Part shown: one piece after another, positions 11,402 through 21,266 of the stretch
Layout of the letters: each line of letters starts with the position of its first letter
Position numbering within the stretch: position 1 is the first letter of the stretch
Source of the DNA: Obelidium mucronatum
Lineage: Eukaryota > Chytridiomycota > Chytridiomycetes > Chytridiales > Chytriomycetaceae
Assembly: GCA_025765595.1 (NCBI GenBank)
Contig: JAIVFH010000032.1
Span: 186,001 to 250,000, forward strand
DNA: 64,000 nt
Direction of reading: 5' to 3'
Notes under the pieces: generated by a model
Told to the model about the DNA's origin: nothing
What the model saw: the letters and a program-made list of their open reading frames with translations, nothing else
Databases searched by the model: none
Translations under genes and position numbers: made by a program

Positions 11402-13569
11402 TCACTTTGAAACAACATCAACACTCTCAGTCAACACACTCTGAGTCTCACGATCAGCAGCAGCAACAGCATCATCAATAGTATAGTGGAAGTACTGCAA
11501 GTTGTTTTCAAAGCTATCGTGAATAGCAGCCTCCTCACTATTCTTGAAATACTTTGCAAACGCAGCAACAGCCTTACCCTCCTGCGCCGACGGTGTCGCA
11601 TCAAAGCTCGAAGAATTCGTAACTCCAGGAACACGAAGAACAGTTCCCAAGTACCCGCGGTGCACATTCACAAAGTGGAACTGCACAGGTCTTCCAGCAT
11701 ATCTGGTCAAGTCATCCTTGGAACTGATCAAGGCTTGCAACCCAGTGTAGTCAACGTGGTTCACAGAACTAAAATCCAAAACAATAGAACGAAGCACTGG
11801 GAGTGTGCCGAGTCCAAGCTTGTCGCGAGCCAAGGCGCGTTCTTGGGTATCATCACTCCACATTTTGTCGGAAGCAGCTCGAATGGAACCAGTGTATCTA
11901 AACTTTTCCAAGACAGTTTCCTTGAGACGGTCGGCAAAGAATCCAGAGTTGGGGTAGGTCAGGGACTCTTCAATCTTGAAGACAAGGATTCCTTCTGGAG
12001 CCTCAGTAACAGAGCTAGCAACATTGGGGCCTTCAACAAGTGGGTCGACCCATGGACCAGCAGCGGAACGCTTGAGAATCTTCACCTTTGGTCTAGCAAC
12101 ACGGGCGAGAAGGACAATCACGGACCAACCAACGGATGCGAACAACGAGTTTTCGATGGTGGATACCAAACAGACAACCAAAGCAATAGTAAATCCGAGA
12201 CCATCAAGAACTGGGTGGTAAAAAAAGATTATTATTCATACATCCCCGGGGAAGAAATTTAAAATTGTGTGACGCTTACTCTCAATTTGGAACACATTCT
12301 TGAGAATTTTGAAGTTGACAAAAAGTTCAAAGATGGCGGCAATAACAATGGCAGACAAAACGGCACTTGGAATGTAGTACAAGACATCGGTAAGGGTGAA
12401 GAGACCGATGATAACGAGAACACCAGTGTAGAAAGTACCGAATGGAGTTCTAACTCCAGATGAAGACTTGATGGCAGAGCGAGAGAAAGATCCAGTGGAT
12501 GGTAGAGCTCCAATGAACGATCCGATAACGTTGGTCAAACCAAGAGCAATAGTTTCCTGGTTAGGGTTGACAGTGTATCCGTTCTGACGACCATACATCT
12601 TGACGACAGCAATGTGTTCCAACAAGGAGAATGATAAAGATGGAAGGAACAGCCGGCAAGATCTTGGATGTGAAGGAGCCAGATAAGTCAGGACCACGAA
12701 TTCCAGGAAAGACCCTTTGGAATAGTCTTGACAATGGAGAAGGGCATATCAGCCCTGTCACGGTACGCGTAGGAAACTCCAATGTAGACAATCAGAACGA
12801 TGGCGTTACGCATGAACCCGATAAATCTGAGAACGGGGGTCTTCTTGGCCAAATGCTGGAACAAGTATTTAATAGAGAAGAGGAAAAACAAGGCCGTGAG
12901 TCCAAAGATGGCGTCGTATTTTGAAGTTCCGGTACCAACTGCTTTCAAGAAGTCAATCAAGATTTGGTATGGTGGGTTTTCGTTGGTGTTGATGTTTTTG
13001 ACACCAAAGAGACCGGGCAGTTGTTGGATCTGAATCTGGATACAAGCACCCGAAGTGAAACCGGCAATGACAGGGATAGGGACAAAGTCGACGACGACAC
13101 CCAAACGGAATACTCCAATAAACAACTGGATGATTCCGACCCAGAAACTCATTGTGATACCGAAAGTGACCTTCTCAGCGGTAGTGGCTTTGGAGCCCAA
13201 GTTGGAATTGATGGATTGACCCAATACAAGAGCAAGAACAGCAGTGAGACCGATAGTAACATCCTTGGAAGTGGCGAACACAGAATACAACAAGCAACCA
13301 ACGAATCCAGTGTAGAGACCATATTCAGCTGGGAGTCCAGCAAGCTTTGTTGCATAGGAAATGGCTTGGGGGAACAGAATGAGGGCAATGGTGAATCCAG
13401 CGATAAAGTCTCCAATGAACCATTGCAGGTTGTATCTTGGCATCCAATGGACAATCGGGAACAATGACTTGGCGTATCTCACTGATGATTTAGGCAAGTC
13501 CTGGACAGCATCCTTGGCTGAACGCTTGAGTGCTTCAAATTGCGAGTCTGGCACTTCTTGGTATGGCAT
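11402..13569 (-). CDS. SulP-family sulfate/anion permease with C-terminal STAS domain (two frame breaks)
   Basis: The start at 13569 reads into a SulP core with 'LFPQAISYATKLAGLPAEYG' and further membrane spans, then 'GRQNGYTVNPNQE' and 'ALPSTGSFSRSAIKS'. A 69 bp intron (12211-12279) precedes the last spans and a STAS domain (about residues 560-650; 'VLRSIVLDFSSVNHVDYTG') facing the cytosol. SulP proteins import sulfate or exchange anions. Between 'KTIPKG' and 'EHIAVVK' the frame must shift twice by one base, at an AAA/TTT run at 12708-12710 and near 12616-12620. The peptide between the breaks is clearly conserved SulP sequence. Either the gene is dead or both are assembly insertions; clean conservation elsewhere favours the latter. 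Confidence 0.85.
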
Positions 13570-13975
13570 TTTATGTGAAGAATATGAAAGAGGCGATCCT
13601 CCCGGTTTATATAGCGAGTACAAAGCCGTATACAAGTGCCAGTTAATACATCTCGCACGGGCGCACGTGCGTCATCTGTGTACCAGCCCAACATCAACTC
13701 CCAGCAGATGTTAAATTCGCTGCTTTCTTCCACAAAGTTGTCGTTTAGATATAGATCGAAGGAGTCTTATAAGAACGAGCGAGTCTACATGGCAGTCATT
13801 GGTTCTTGCCACCAGCGTAGAACTGGAAGGGGGCTAATTTGGAGGGGGGCACCAAGCAATTAACAAATGAAACCAGAATTCCAACCCTAAATTGACCAGA
13901 GACGTAATAGAATGTTTGTTTAATATTTATCCAGAAAAGTTCCACAAGAGGTTTTAAAAAAAAAAACAATCCGCG
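13570..13975. other. Intergenic region between SulP start and bestrophin-like gene end
   Basis: This is the upstream region of the SulP gene (ATG at 13569, minus) plus the 3' flank of the channel gene ending at 13976. I see a short G-rich patch near 13840, A/T runs near 13955, and no coding or structural feature. Confidence 0.45.
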
Positions 13976-15463
13976 TCACTCTGGAATTGCATCAATTTTA
14001 CTCTCCCTCTTGCTGCCACCAGTTCGATTGCTTCGAGATCTCGCCTTCATATCCCACGTCTTGACACCACGCCCATCAACGGGGGTTTGCATCAGAGTAT
14101 GCAGTTCAAGTCTCAACTCGTTGCAGAACTCATTCAAATCGAGGTCATCCGCATCGTATCCAAACGGTTGTTCGATTTCATTAGAAACCGCTTCGATTCC
14201 AAGTAATGTGAATGCGGCGATTGCGGTAACCGGGATAGTTAGCCATCTAAAAGTAAGAGGCTTCTTTAAGTCAACAAAGACACAATGGCTTTAGCCGCTT
14301 ACCCTAGAAGCGTACAAGTTTGGAAAGGTAAACTAATTAAGTAGAGGCATAGAATGTGCTTTAGATGAATCGCATAGGCGAGAGGGATGGGTGTGTTTCT
14401 GATGCGTTCAAAGTTTGTGAGGCATTCTATGAGACCTCCGATGCTTCCGTTCATGAGAGTTTTAGTTGTACCGTCGATAACGCCTGACAATGGTTTTAGG
14501 GTGAATTGGTAAGGGTCTGTTCTGCCATAAGCCTCACCATTCTCTTCGGCAACACGAGTGTAGTCCGTTAATAAAAGAATAATATCGACGGGAACGCTGT
14601 CGGCCGATTGATTATGAGATCCCGGGCGGAATTTTGGGACATGGATCAAGAGATGAGCCAAATCCGTATAGTTGTGGCCAACTTCATCTCGCAGCAAGTG
14701 TTTTGTGGCAACAGCATAGGCCAAAATCAAGTTAATGGCGCCTGCGCGTTCTAATTCGTATTGTGCGTTTCCTTTTGCATCAGATGAACACTTGCAACAG
14801 TATTAAATTAGGCAGAAAACAAATTCAATGCTTTTTGTTTAGTTACCCAAATCGCTCTTGCCAAGTTTCTTGAATGTGTTACAAGTGAACCCCAGCCCCT
14901 TCTCGCCTCCCAAAATCTATCATAGGCAGTATTTGTTCTGTATCCGAGAATCAAAGCAACAACTATTCGAAAAAAAAGAGGAAGAAGATATAATTATTAG
15001 ATTTTGTTGGTTTTTTTGGGGGGAATGGGTTGGATCCACAGTCCGATCGAAAGAACAACCCAAAGAATCACCCACCAAAACTAATAACGCTAATCAAAGC
15101 CTGCGAATTCGGATACAGCGTCCTCCAACTGGTCAACATATACACAACCGTCCAAATGGCCCCCCAGACAGTAAAGACAGTGGCAGGCGCAAGGACTTTT
15201 CGAAATACAGTATTATGAGCAGTGATAAAATCGAACCAGGATTCCTTGTATGTGTTTGTGACGATGGGTTCTGAGTCCACTTCTTGATCAACAACTTCCT
15301 GGATATCAGTCATCCGTTCAAGGAGAGAGGAGGCATTGGAGAGGCGATGTGATCGGACAGGGCTTTTGTTGTTGTTACTGTTGTTGCTGTTGTTGTTTGA
15401 TGTCAAGGACAGTGCAGTCTTGGACGGCTGTCTCGATGGTGTGGGAGACAGTTGCTTGCTCAT
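13976..15463 (-). CDS. Bestrophin-like (RFP-TM / UPF0187) anion channel, copy A
   Basis: Four exons: 15463-15076, 14962-14847, 14790-14303 and 14246-13976 (420 aa). The soluble Ser/Asn-rich N-terminus precedes membrane segments. The family's diagnostic blocks are visible: 'GYRTNTAYDRFWEARRGWG' and 'NFERIRNTPIPLAYAIHLKH', the second corresponding to the conserved bestrophin ERIRNTPIP stretch. The acidic tail segment 'EIEQPFGYDADDLDLNEFC' is also typical. Known family members form pentameric chloride or anion channels; location in plasma or organelle membrane cannot be told here. It lies in tandem with copy B on the same strand, with identical positions for the first introns. Confidence 0.86.
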
Positions 15464-15570
15464 GACTTGCTCATAAAATTAAAAAGACGCAACCAATTTA
15501 AACTGAAAAATCATTGAGATGTTTATAGACTCGCAGTGCGAAAGAAAAAAAAAGCATCAAAAAGGAATTA

Positions 15571-17027
15571 TCAAACAGTCTTCTTGTTGCTAACGAATGC
15601 ATTCAAATCCCATGCTTTAACATCACGAGCGTCTGGCGCACTGTGTGTCAACATGTTGAGCTCCAGGCGCAACTCGTTGCAAAACTCGTTCAATCTCAAG
15701 TCATTCACATCATATCCAAATGGCTGCTCGATTTCAGAGGAGATGGATTCAATTCCCAAGAGAGTGAAGGAGGCAATAATCATGACAGGAATCGAAAGCC
15801 ATCCGAGAACTTGAGGGATTTGGAATGGAATAGCCAAGAGAAAGAGAACCAGAATGTGCTTCAAGTGAATAGCATAAGCGAGAGGGATTGGGGTATTTCT
15901 GATTCGCTCAAAGTTGGTAAGACATTCAAGCATTCCTGCGATGCAGTTGTTCATGACGGTTTTGGGTGTGGCCTCAATAATTTCTATTATTTGCCAACAG
16001 AGTTAGATTGGATTTCACTAAAAATTTCCAGAACAACTCAACTGTCAGTTTCGGCATTACGAACATACTCAGTCAAGAGCAGAGCAATTTCCAAGGGAAT
16101 GTTTCCAGTCGGGTTCTTATTTCCAGGACGGAACTTTGGCACGTGAATCAACAAATGCGCCAAATCAGTGTACTGTGGATTTTCAAAACGGGATTAGCTG
16201 AACGGTCTACCTGAAGAAAATAACAAGAATTCATACGTTGTGGCCAACTTCGTCTCGCAAGTAATGCTTTGTAGCCACGGCATATGCGAGAATTAGGTTG
16301 ATTGTACCCAACTTTTCAATCTCAAACTGCTTGTTTCCCTGGGTGTTTGTAGAACACTAGAGCAGCAACATTAGAGGCCCAAAAAAGCAACTTCATAAAG
16401 TTGCCTTAACACGTACCCAGATGGCTCTGGCCAGGTTTCTTGAATGTGTAACCAGCATCGACCACACCTTTCTAGCTTCCCAGTATCTATCATACGCACT
16501 GTTTGTTCTGTAACCGAGAATCAAAGCGACGACTGTTGAAAGGAGAGAATGTGATTAGTCGCCTTAAATTCAGGTATTTCGTCAGCCCAAAGTCCGTCAA
16601 TTTACGCACTGCCACACACTTTGCACATTGTTCGACAGCAGCAGTTGAACCGACAATCGCTCTCACACATGCAATACACCCTCTCTCTTCACCGAAACTC
16701 ACCAAAGGAGATGACTGAAATCAGGGCTTGTGAGTTTGGGAACAACACACGGAAGTCGGTCAACATGAACACACAGGTCCACAGCACACCCCATGCCGAA
16801 AAGAGTAAACCAGGCACGATAATGTTGGTCAGAACCGATCCTTTGAGTGTCAGGAAAGAGAACCAGGACTGCTGGAACTGGTTTCCTGACCGCTCAAAGA
16901 CTTCTTGCAACTCTCTGCCATCCACACTTTGGACATCTTCCATTCGCCCAACGAGATCAGAGGCGGTGGAGAGGCGGCGTGAGAGCGTTGCGCCAGTGTT
17001 TGCTGTTGTTGGTGAGAGTGTAGTCAT
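15571..17027 (-). CDS. Bestrophin-like (RFP-TM / UPF0187) anion channel, copy B
   Basis: Five exons: 17027-16703, 16532-16417, 16356-16237, 16172-16043 and 15983-15571 (367 aa, frame intact). It shares with copy A 'GYRTNSAYDRYWEARKVW', 'YAVATKHYLRDEVGHN', 'FERIRNTPIPLAYAIHLKH' and 'EIEQPFGYDVNDLRLNEFC'. It has two introns that copy A lacks (16173-16236 and 15984-16042), and a loop of about 20 residues present in copy A before 'LECLTNFERIR' is shorter here. The first intron (170 bp) is the longest in this part of the window. A tandem duplicate of copy A. Confidence 0.86.
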
Positions 17028-17084
17028 TTGGTGATTTCTTCGAGAACAAACAAGACAAAGTTAATGAAATTGATTTCGTTTCAT

Positions 17085-18814
17085 TCATGTTGAGATTAAA
17101 TGCGATCTACGCTGCTTCAAAAGATCCATCGATCTCAGCTGTCCACAGGCGCCGAGTACGTCTACTCCCCGGCTCACTCTCACATGGCAGTTGATTCCAC
17201 CCTCAACCACCTTCTTGCGGAACGCCTCAATCACGTCCATCGGACTACACACATACCCACTTCCTTCCCAAGAATGAAAAGGAATGAGGTTCACATGAAC
17301 CAAAGACGCAAGCTCTCTCATGTCGTTCACTTTCAATCCCTTCTTTAGCAATGCCACGAGTTCTTCTGCTTCGCGGAGAGAATCGTTTACTTGATTCAAC
17401 ATGACATATTCGAATGTGACGCGCTTGTGTCTTTTACCGATACTCTTGTTGCGTCCGTGTAGTAGTATGTATTGCCGAATGGAATCCATAAGGACGTCCA
17501 GATGGGTACTGTTTGTTGATGGGCATTATTTGCGACCGAAGTGTGTCGTTTGTTGCGTGCAGACTGATGGCGAGGCTACATTCGAGGTCAGATGCTATTT
17601 GAGGAATTAAAGGCGCGATTCCAGAAGTCGAGAGTGTGATTTTGGAAGGATGGAAGCCGAGGTCTTGGGTCAATGTTTTCATGAATGGATATAATGCTTT
17701 GTAGTTGTGCAATGGTTCTCCTTGTCCCTGAGATATTGAAAGACATCAACCATATTAGTCGGAAAACCCCCAAATAATAAATAAAAGCAACAAAAAAGGA
17801 CTGACCATCAGCACGATATTCGTCAGAGTTTTCGCTTCATCTTTATCCCTTCCAAAATCTCCTGCAATTTTCAGTCCATGCATTACTTGAGCCACCATTT
17901 CCCAAGGTTCTAAATTCCGCAGCATTTTCTGAGTGCCTGTATGGCAAAACGTGCATGCAAGTGAGCAGCCGACTTGCGAACTAACACATAATGTAGGCCG
18001 TTGTCGACTCAGAATCAGTACTTTCTTTCTCAACTACATTCGGAATATACACGCATTCCACTTTTGCGGCAACGCAAGGTTTCCCTGTCCCACTCACGCT
18101 TTCACCAAATGACAAGAGACACTTTCGCGTTCCATCAGAACTCAAGGTCTCTGTTATAGAGTCGGGTTTCCCAATTTCATATCCGTCTTGCAGCTCTTGT
18201 CCGTACTTGTTTTGATAAAACAGTAATATCTGAGAAGTGGGTTTGTCCGTGTTTGTAGATTGCTTCATGGACTTGGGTGATTCTGAACTTTTGCGCCATG
18301 ATGGAAGGGGGTAGGAGTGTGGAAAGGGTTGATGTGGGAAGAGAAAGAAGAATCGGTTTTCCATCTGTTGTTGTGGATACTTTGGTGGCTGGCGGTTCGC
18401 GTTGAAGTTGTTTAGGCGGCTGTACTGGCACTAGTTGGGGTTGTGGTGGTTGAAGCTTTTGACTCTGAAGCAGTTCAACACCAAGACTGCTGCTTGTGGC
18501 CACAGTTGCCGCGACCGCTTTTACTCTTCTTTTATCGTCGGTTTCTCTGATATTCTTCTTCGATAATGGAGCTTCGATGGGTTTTCGGGCATCGACTTTG
18601 AATCCTTTGGCTTCCAGTCTCCTTCGCACTGAATTGGTAGCATCTTTCGAATTTGTTGTGAAGTTCCTTTTGCTTTTCTTTCGCTCTCTTTTGTCTGAGT
18701 TCAAACTGCTGTTCTCGGTTTAACTTTGACTTTACTTCGACTATCTGATGGCGGTTTTACTATTGATGGCCCTTTAGCGGGCGAAAAGTTTCTACCGGCT
18801 TGCTGCCAGTCCAT
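17085..18814 (-). CDS. RlmN-like radical-SAM RNA methyltransferase with long N-terminal extension (frame broken)
   Basis: The core matches the RlmN/Cfr family: 'TLCVSSQVGC' leading into the iron-sulfur motif CxxxCxxC ('CSLACTFC'), 'LMGQGEPLHNY', 'ITLSTSGIAPLI', 'LAISLHATNDTLRSQIMPIN', 'RVTFEYVMLNQVND' and the catalytic-cysteine 'GACGQL'. RlmN makes 2-methyladenosine in large-subunit rRNA and in tRNA; in a fungus the target would presumably be mitochondrial RNA (inference). One intron, 17728-17805. Three single-base frame shifts interrupt conserved sequence, at or near homopolymers (18210-18213, 18021-18027, 17504-17506). The basic, Gln/Lys-rich N-terminal 150 residues also change frame, so the start at 18814 is tentative. 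Five breaks in one gene make a true pseudogene possible. Confidence 0.8.
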
Positions 18815-19254
18815 GTTTGAGTCTGGTGTGAATGAGTTGGCGAAGTGGGATCATTACAAAAAAAAATAAAAGAAACAGATGTTGAAAAACAAGAGATACA
18901 TATTGTACCTCATATCTCATATTACATCTCGCTGTTGAAACGATAAGACGATATAGCTTATGTATCTATAGGAATAAGAGACCTCTCGTTGAAGCAGTAG
19001 CATTTAAACGGGTTGGTTTGGCAAATCCACTGGTTAAAAGACTTCCGCCAGTACACAGTATGTTTATTTCGTTCAGCATCTTGTTGTTGTTATCACTTAC
19101 TCTCATGTTGTTACTTGCTTAACGTAAAACAAGCCGAAGATGAAGACAAATTTCATCCGACTTTCATCATGAAAACAGTTTCGCCCATTCATTAGCCGCT
19201 CTTCATCAAAAACAAAAGCAAAGAAACCTCTTCCAAACCAGCCAATCAAACGCA
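18815..19254. other. Divergent intergenic region
   Basis: It separates the RlmN-like gene (minus) from the small gene at 19255 (plus) and must hold both promoters. No clear TATA box, repeat or RNA was recognised. Confidence 0.4.
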
Positions 19255-19683
19255 ATGCTCGTCCACAAACCCGACGACGAAATGATCGCCCGCCTCGAGT
19301 GCCTCAACCTCTTCTCGCCGCGCCCCGCAGAAAACGCACCCCTTTTGTCGCCGCGCAAACTCGAAGCCCGAAAGCGCCAGGCGCTCAAGCTGGCCGCCCT
19401 CAAAGCCGCGCTCTACACGCCGCATCCAGCGGCCGCCCTCGATCAAACTCCCGATGAAAGCACGCCATCGCTGACAAACAGCCCGGATGGCCACAGCGAA
19501 CAACGGCGTGCGCAACTGCCCCAGCTCGCGTTGGCCGTCAACACTTTTCCGGAATTCAAGATCCCAACACTGTCGCGTCCCCCGGCGTCGCCCAAATGGA
19601 GAAGGAGCTCAAAGGAGGCCGCTGCTTTGTCTGGCACTGTGAAACATTCTCAAATCGAAAAACGACGCACTTCCATCTATTGA
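19255..19683 (+). CDS. Hypothetical protein with C-terminal 'TLSRPPASPKWRR' motif
   Basis: A single exon of 142 aa that is GC-rich in its first two thirds. It has no signal peptide or membrane span; it is Ala/Leu/Arg/Pro-rich with several Ser-Pro and Thr-Pro sites. Near the C-terminus 'FPEFKIPTLSRPPASPKWRR' resembles 'HRIPTLSLPPRIAKWRRE' in the gene at 50117-50344 and 'GVSLSLPPKVAKWRQK' at the end of the gene at 27039-27263. The shared pattern is about (I)PTLSxPPxxxKWR. Two of the three genes flank the tiny-paralogue cluster. Function unknown; the motif could be a docking or phospho-regulated peptide (speculation). Confidence 0.6.
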   Translation: MLVHKPDDEMIARLECLNLFSPRPAENAPLLSPRKLEARKRQALKLAALKAALYTPHPAAALDQTPDESTPSLTNSPDGHSEQRRAQLPQLALAVNTFPEFKIPTLSRPPASPKWRRSSKEAAALSGTVKHSQIEKRRTSIY

Positions 19684-19876
19684 AAACTTGTAATCTTGAT
19701 TCTCATACAATACATGATATCTTTGTTAAATAAAATCCATATCAAGTCAATACCAAGTGTGTAACAATTTCGCCTTCTGATAGGCACTTTTGTCATTGTT
19801 TTGATCAATGCTTGCGATCGAGACATTTTTTCACGGGTCCGATTCGCAATTGGCCAACATTGCGCCATCCGACAAT

Positions 19877-19883
19877 TATAAAT
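19877..19883 (+). promoter_or_regulatory. TATA-like box upstream of tiny paralogue 1
   Basis: A TATAAAT element lies 74 bases before the ATG at 19957. Its distance to the ATG matches that of the TATAAAA box of the next paralogue. Candidate only. Confidence 0.35.
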
Positions 19884-19956
19884 CCCTACCCATGCGTCTT
19901 GATAACGAAAGAATAAGAAACCACTTCAGAAACCCTCAAACCTCAAACATTGAAAT

Positions 19957-20136
19957 ATGCCACACGAGACAAACAGCAGTAACTCTTCCATCAAGTCAGT
20001 TATCCAACAAGAACCACCATCATCGCCAACTGAAAGCATTGCAAGTTCTGAGGAACCAAGACGCTACCTCAAAAGACGCGACAACTTCATCTTTAGAACC
20101 ATCTCGGATGATTTGAGGGTCCCTGATTCCTATTGA
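19957..20136 (+). CDS. Tiny paralogue 1 (59 aa) with conserved C-terminal block
   Basis: A single exon, ATG 19957 to TGA 20136. The N-terminal half is Ser/Pro/Glu-rich and not conserved. The last 23 residues, from 'LKRRDNFIFR' through 'TISDDLRVPDSY', match two other small proteins in this window (20477-20641 and 26569-26745). The consensus is LKRRxNF[IV][FL][KR]T[IL], [SA][ED]DLx[IV]P[DE]S[FY], then the stop codon directly. Conservation confined to a block ending exactly at the stop, in genes too short for routine gene calling, strongly suggests real proteins with a functional C-terminus. I recognise no known family. No signal peptide or membrane span. Confidence 0.75.
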   Translation: MPHETNSSNSSIKSVIQQEPPSSPTESIASSEEPRRYLKRRDNFIFRTISDDLRVPDSY

Positions 20137-20395
20137 ACGCGTCAAAAAGTCGGAATTCGGGATATTTCAGCATTAATATTTATCAAAACACAACGCATAC
20201 TACAATATTTTGCCAATAAAACGCGTATTTATTTATTGAAGTGATTTTGCCTTGTCGAGAGCGATTAACACGGGGCAATTTCACCATCAAGATTGTCAGG
20301 TGATTGTCAGCCGATAAGGACAACAAACACGTTTCTGAGCAAAAAAAAACAAGGGTTTGTATCCTTATCTTTATCGTGTCGTTAGTATAAAACGG

Positions 20396-20402
20396 ACGCG
20401 AT
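20396..20402 (+). promoter_or_regulatory. TATA box upstream of tiny paralogue 2
   Basis: TATAAAA lies 75 bases before the ATG at 20477. GATA-type motifs (GATAAGG near 20314, and CTTATC just upstream of the box near 20365) occur above it. GATAAGG also occurs upstream of paralogue 3, near 26500. Candidate elements only. Confidence 0.45.
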
Positions 20403-20476
20403 TTCCGCTCTAGCTCTTCTTCAATCAGCCACCAACCAAAAAAAAAAAACACGATCTTTCCAAACAAATTCTACCC

Positions 20477-20641
20477 ATGCCATCCGAAACGCAGTCAACT
20501 ACGTCTTCTACAAAACCGTCTTCAGAATCCTCTGCACCGTCTTCTCCATCCAAGGAATCTACGAAACGTGAACTCAAAAGAAGAACCAACTTTATTTTCA
20601 AGACTATTTCAGAAGATCTGATGATACCGGATTCTTTTTGA
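20477..20641 (+). CDS. Tiny paralogue 2 (54 aa) with conserved C-terminal block
   Basis: A single exon, ATG 20477 to TGA 20641. The Ser/Thr-rich N-terminus is followed by the family block 'ELKRRTNFIFKTISEDL' plus 'MIPDSF' and the stop. It is closest to paralogue 3, which shares 'RELKRRTNF'. It is preceded by a good TATA box. The Ngaro-type retrotransposon begins 119 bases after the stop codon, at 20761, so its 3' untranslated region or terminator may lie partly at the element boundary. Function unknown. Confidence 0.78.
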   Translation: MPSETQSTTSSTKPSSESSAPSSPSKESTKRELKRRTNFIFKTISEDLMIPDSF

Positions 20642-20760
20642 AATCATCAGTGCACTGTTCAACACGAATGTCTCCCAAGCTTACGAGTACCCATGCTTCT
20701 TGCTCTTGCGCGTAAATTAATACTTCAGTCCTTTTTGTGTAATATTTCAATAAATTAATA

Positions 20761-20802
20761 CCAATAAAATCACTAGGTTCAGTAATGTGAGAACCGACGC
20801 TC
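20761..20802 (-). repeat. Split direct repeat B, outer copy (B2)
   Basis: It is identical over at least 42 bases to 21166-21207, starting CCAATAAAATCACTAGGTTC. It marks the 3' terminus of the element in its own orientation. Confidence 0.9.
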
Positions 20803-20830
20803 CCGGGAGGAGTCCCCGCGGGAGCGTCGG
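20794..20830. repeat. Perfect 12-bp-stem hairpin inside the outer B end
   Basis: CCGACGCTCCCG at 20794-20805 pairs with CGGGAGCGTCGG at 20819-20830 around a 13-base loop. The stem starts inside the shared B repeat and extends beyond it, so the internal B copy does not form this same stem. It could be a recombinase or replication structure, or a transcript end signal. Confidence 0.7.
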
Positions 20831-21049
20831 CGGCCTGCACTGAACGGCAGCCCAAACTTTATTTCTCTTTTGGTTTTTTTTTTTTTTTTTTTTGAATAAA
20901 GGATAGTTTGTTGTTTGACAAATGGTATAAAGTTGTTGTTGGTTGTGCGGGAACGCGTGGGTTTCCGCGAGAATGAAAGTTTGGGTTGCCGTTGAGTGCA
21001 GGGCGGCGGAATAGGGTGGATGAGGGTGGGTCGCTCGAACGAGCTCCGT

Positions 21050-21165
21050 GGTTTGGAAAAGGGAAAAGTGTTCCAAATTGGACACCATACGGCTTGTCAA
21101 GGCTTGACTGGTGGGATCTCTCAATATATCGATCCCACACAGCTAACCCTTAAACGCGTATTATA
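21050..21165 (-). repeat. Split direct repeat A, internal copy (A2)
   Basis: It is identical to 26315-26430 by eye. Both copies run from GGTTTGGAAAAGGG to ACGCGTATTATA on the plus strand. Confidence 0.9.
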
Positions 21166-21256
21166 CCAATAAAATCACTAGGTTCAGTAATGTGAGAACC
21201 GACGCTCTGGGTCGGAGCCCTTACTAAAGGCCATTACTGAATTGAGGGTTTTATTG
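21166..21256. repeat. Internal B copy (B1) forming a 91-base imperfect palindrome
   Basis: The segment begins CCAATAAAA...TTCAGTAATG and ends CATTACTGAA...TTTTATTGG, so its two arms are inverted repeats. The first 42 bases are the B direct repeat. It abuts copy A2 at 21165/21166, recreating the junction expected from a circular intermediate. Confidence 0.8.
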
Positions 21257-21266
21257 GTGTTAGGTG

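Noticed and set aside
19808..20116. 102-codon plus-strand ORF around tiny paralogue 1
   Set aside because: It is a different frame over the same bases; the 59 aa frame has paralogues with a conserved end, and this one does not.
21001..21168. Long terminal repeat of an LTR retrotransposon
   Set aside because: The repeated segments are split (A and B) and arranged A1...B1A2...B2, there is no integrase, and the last ORF is a tyrosine recombinase.
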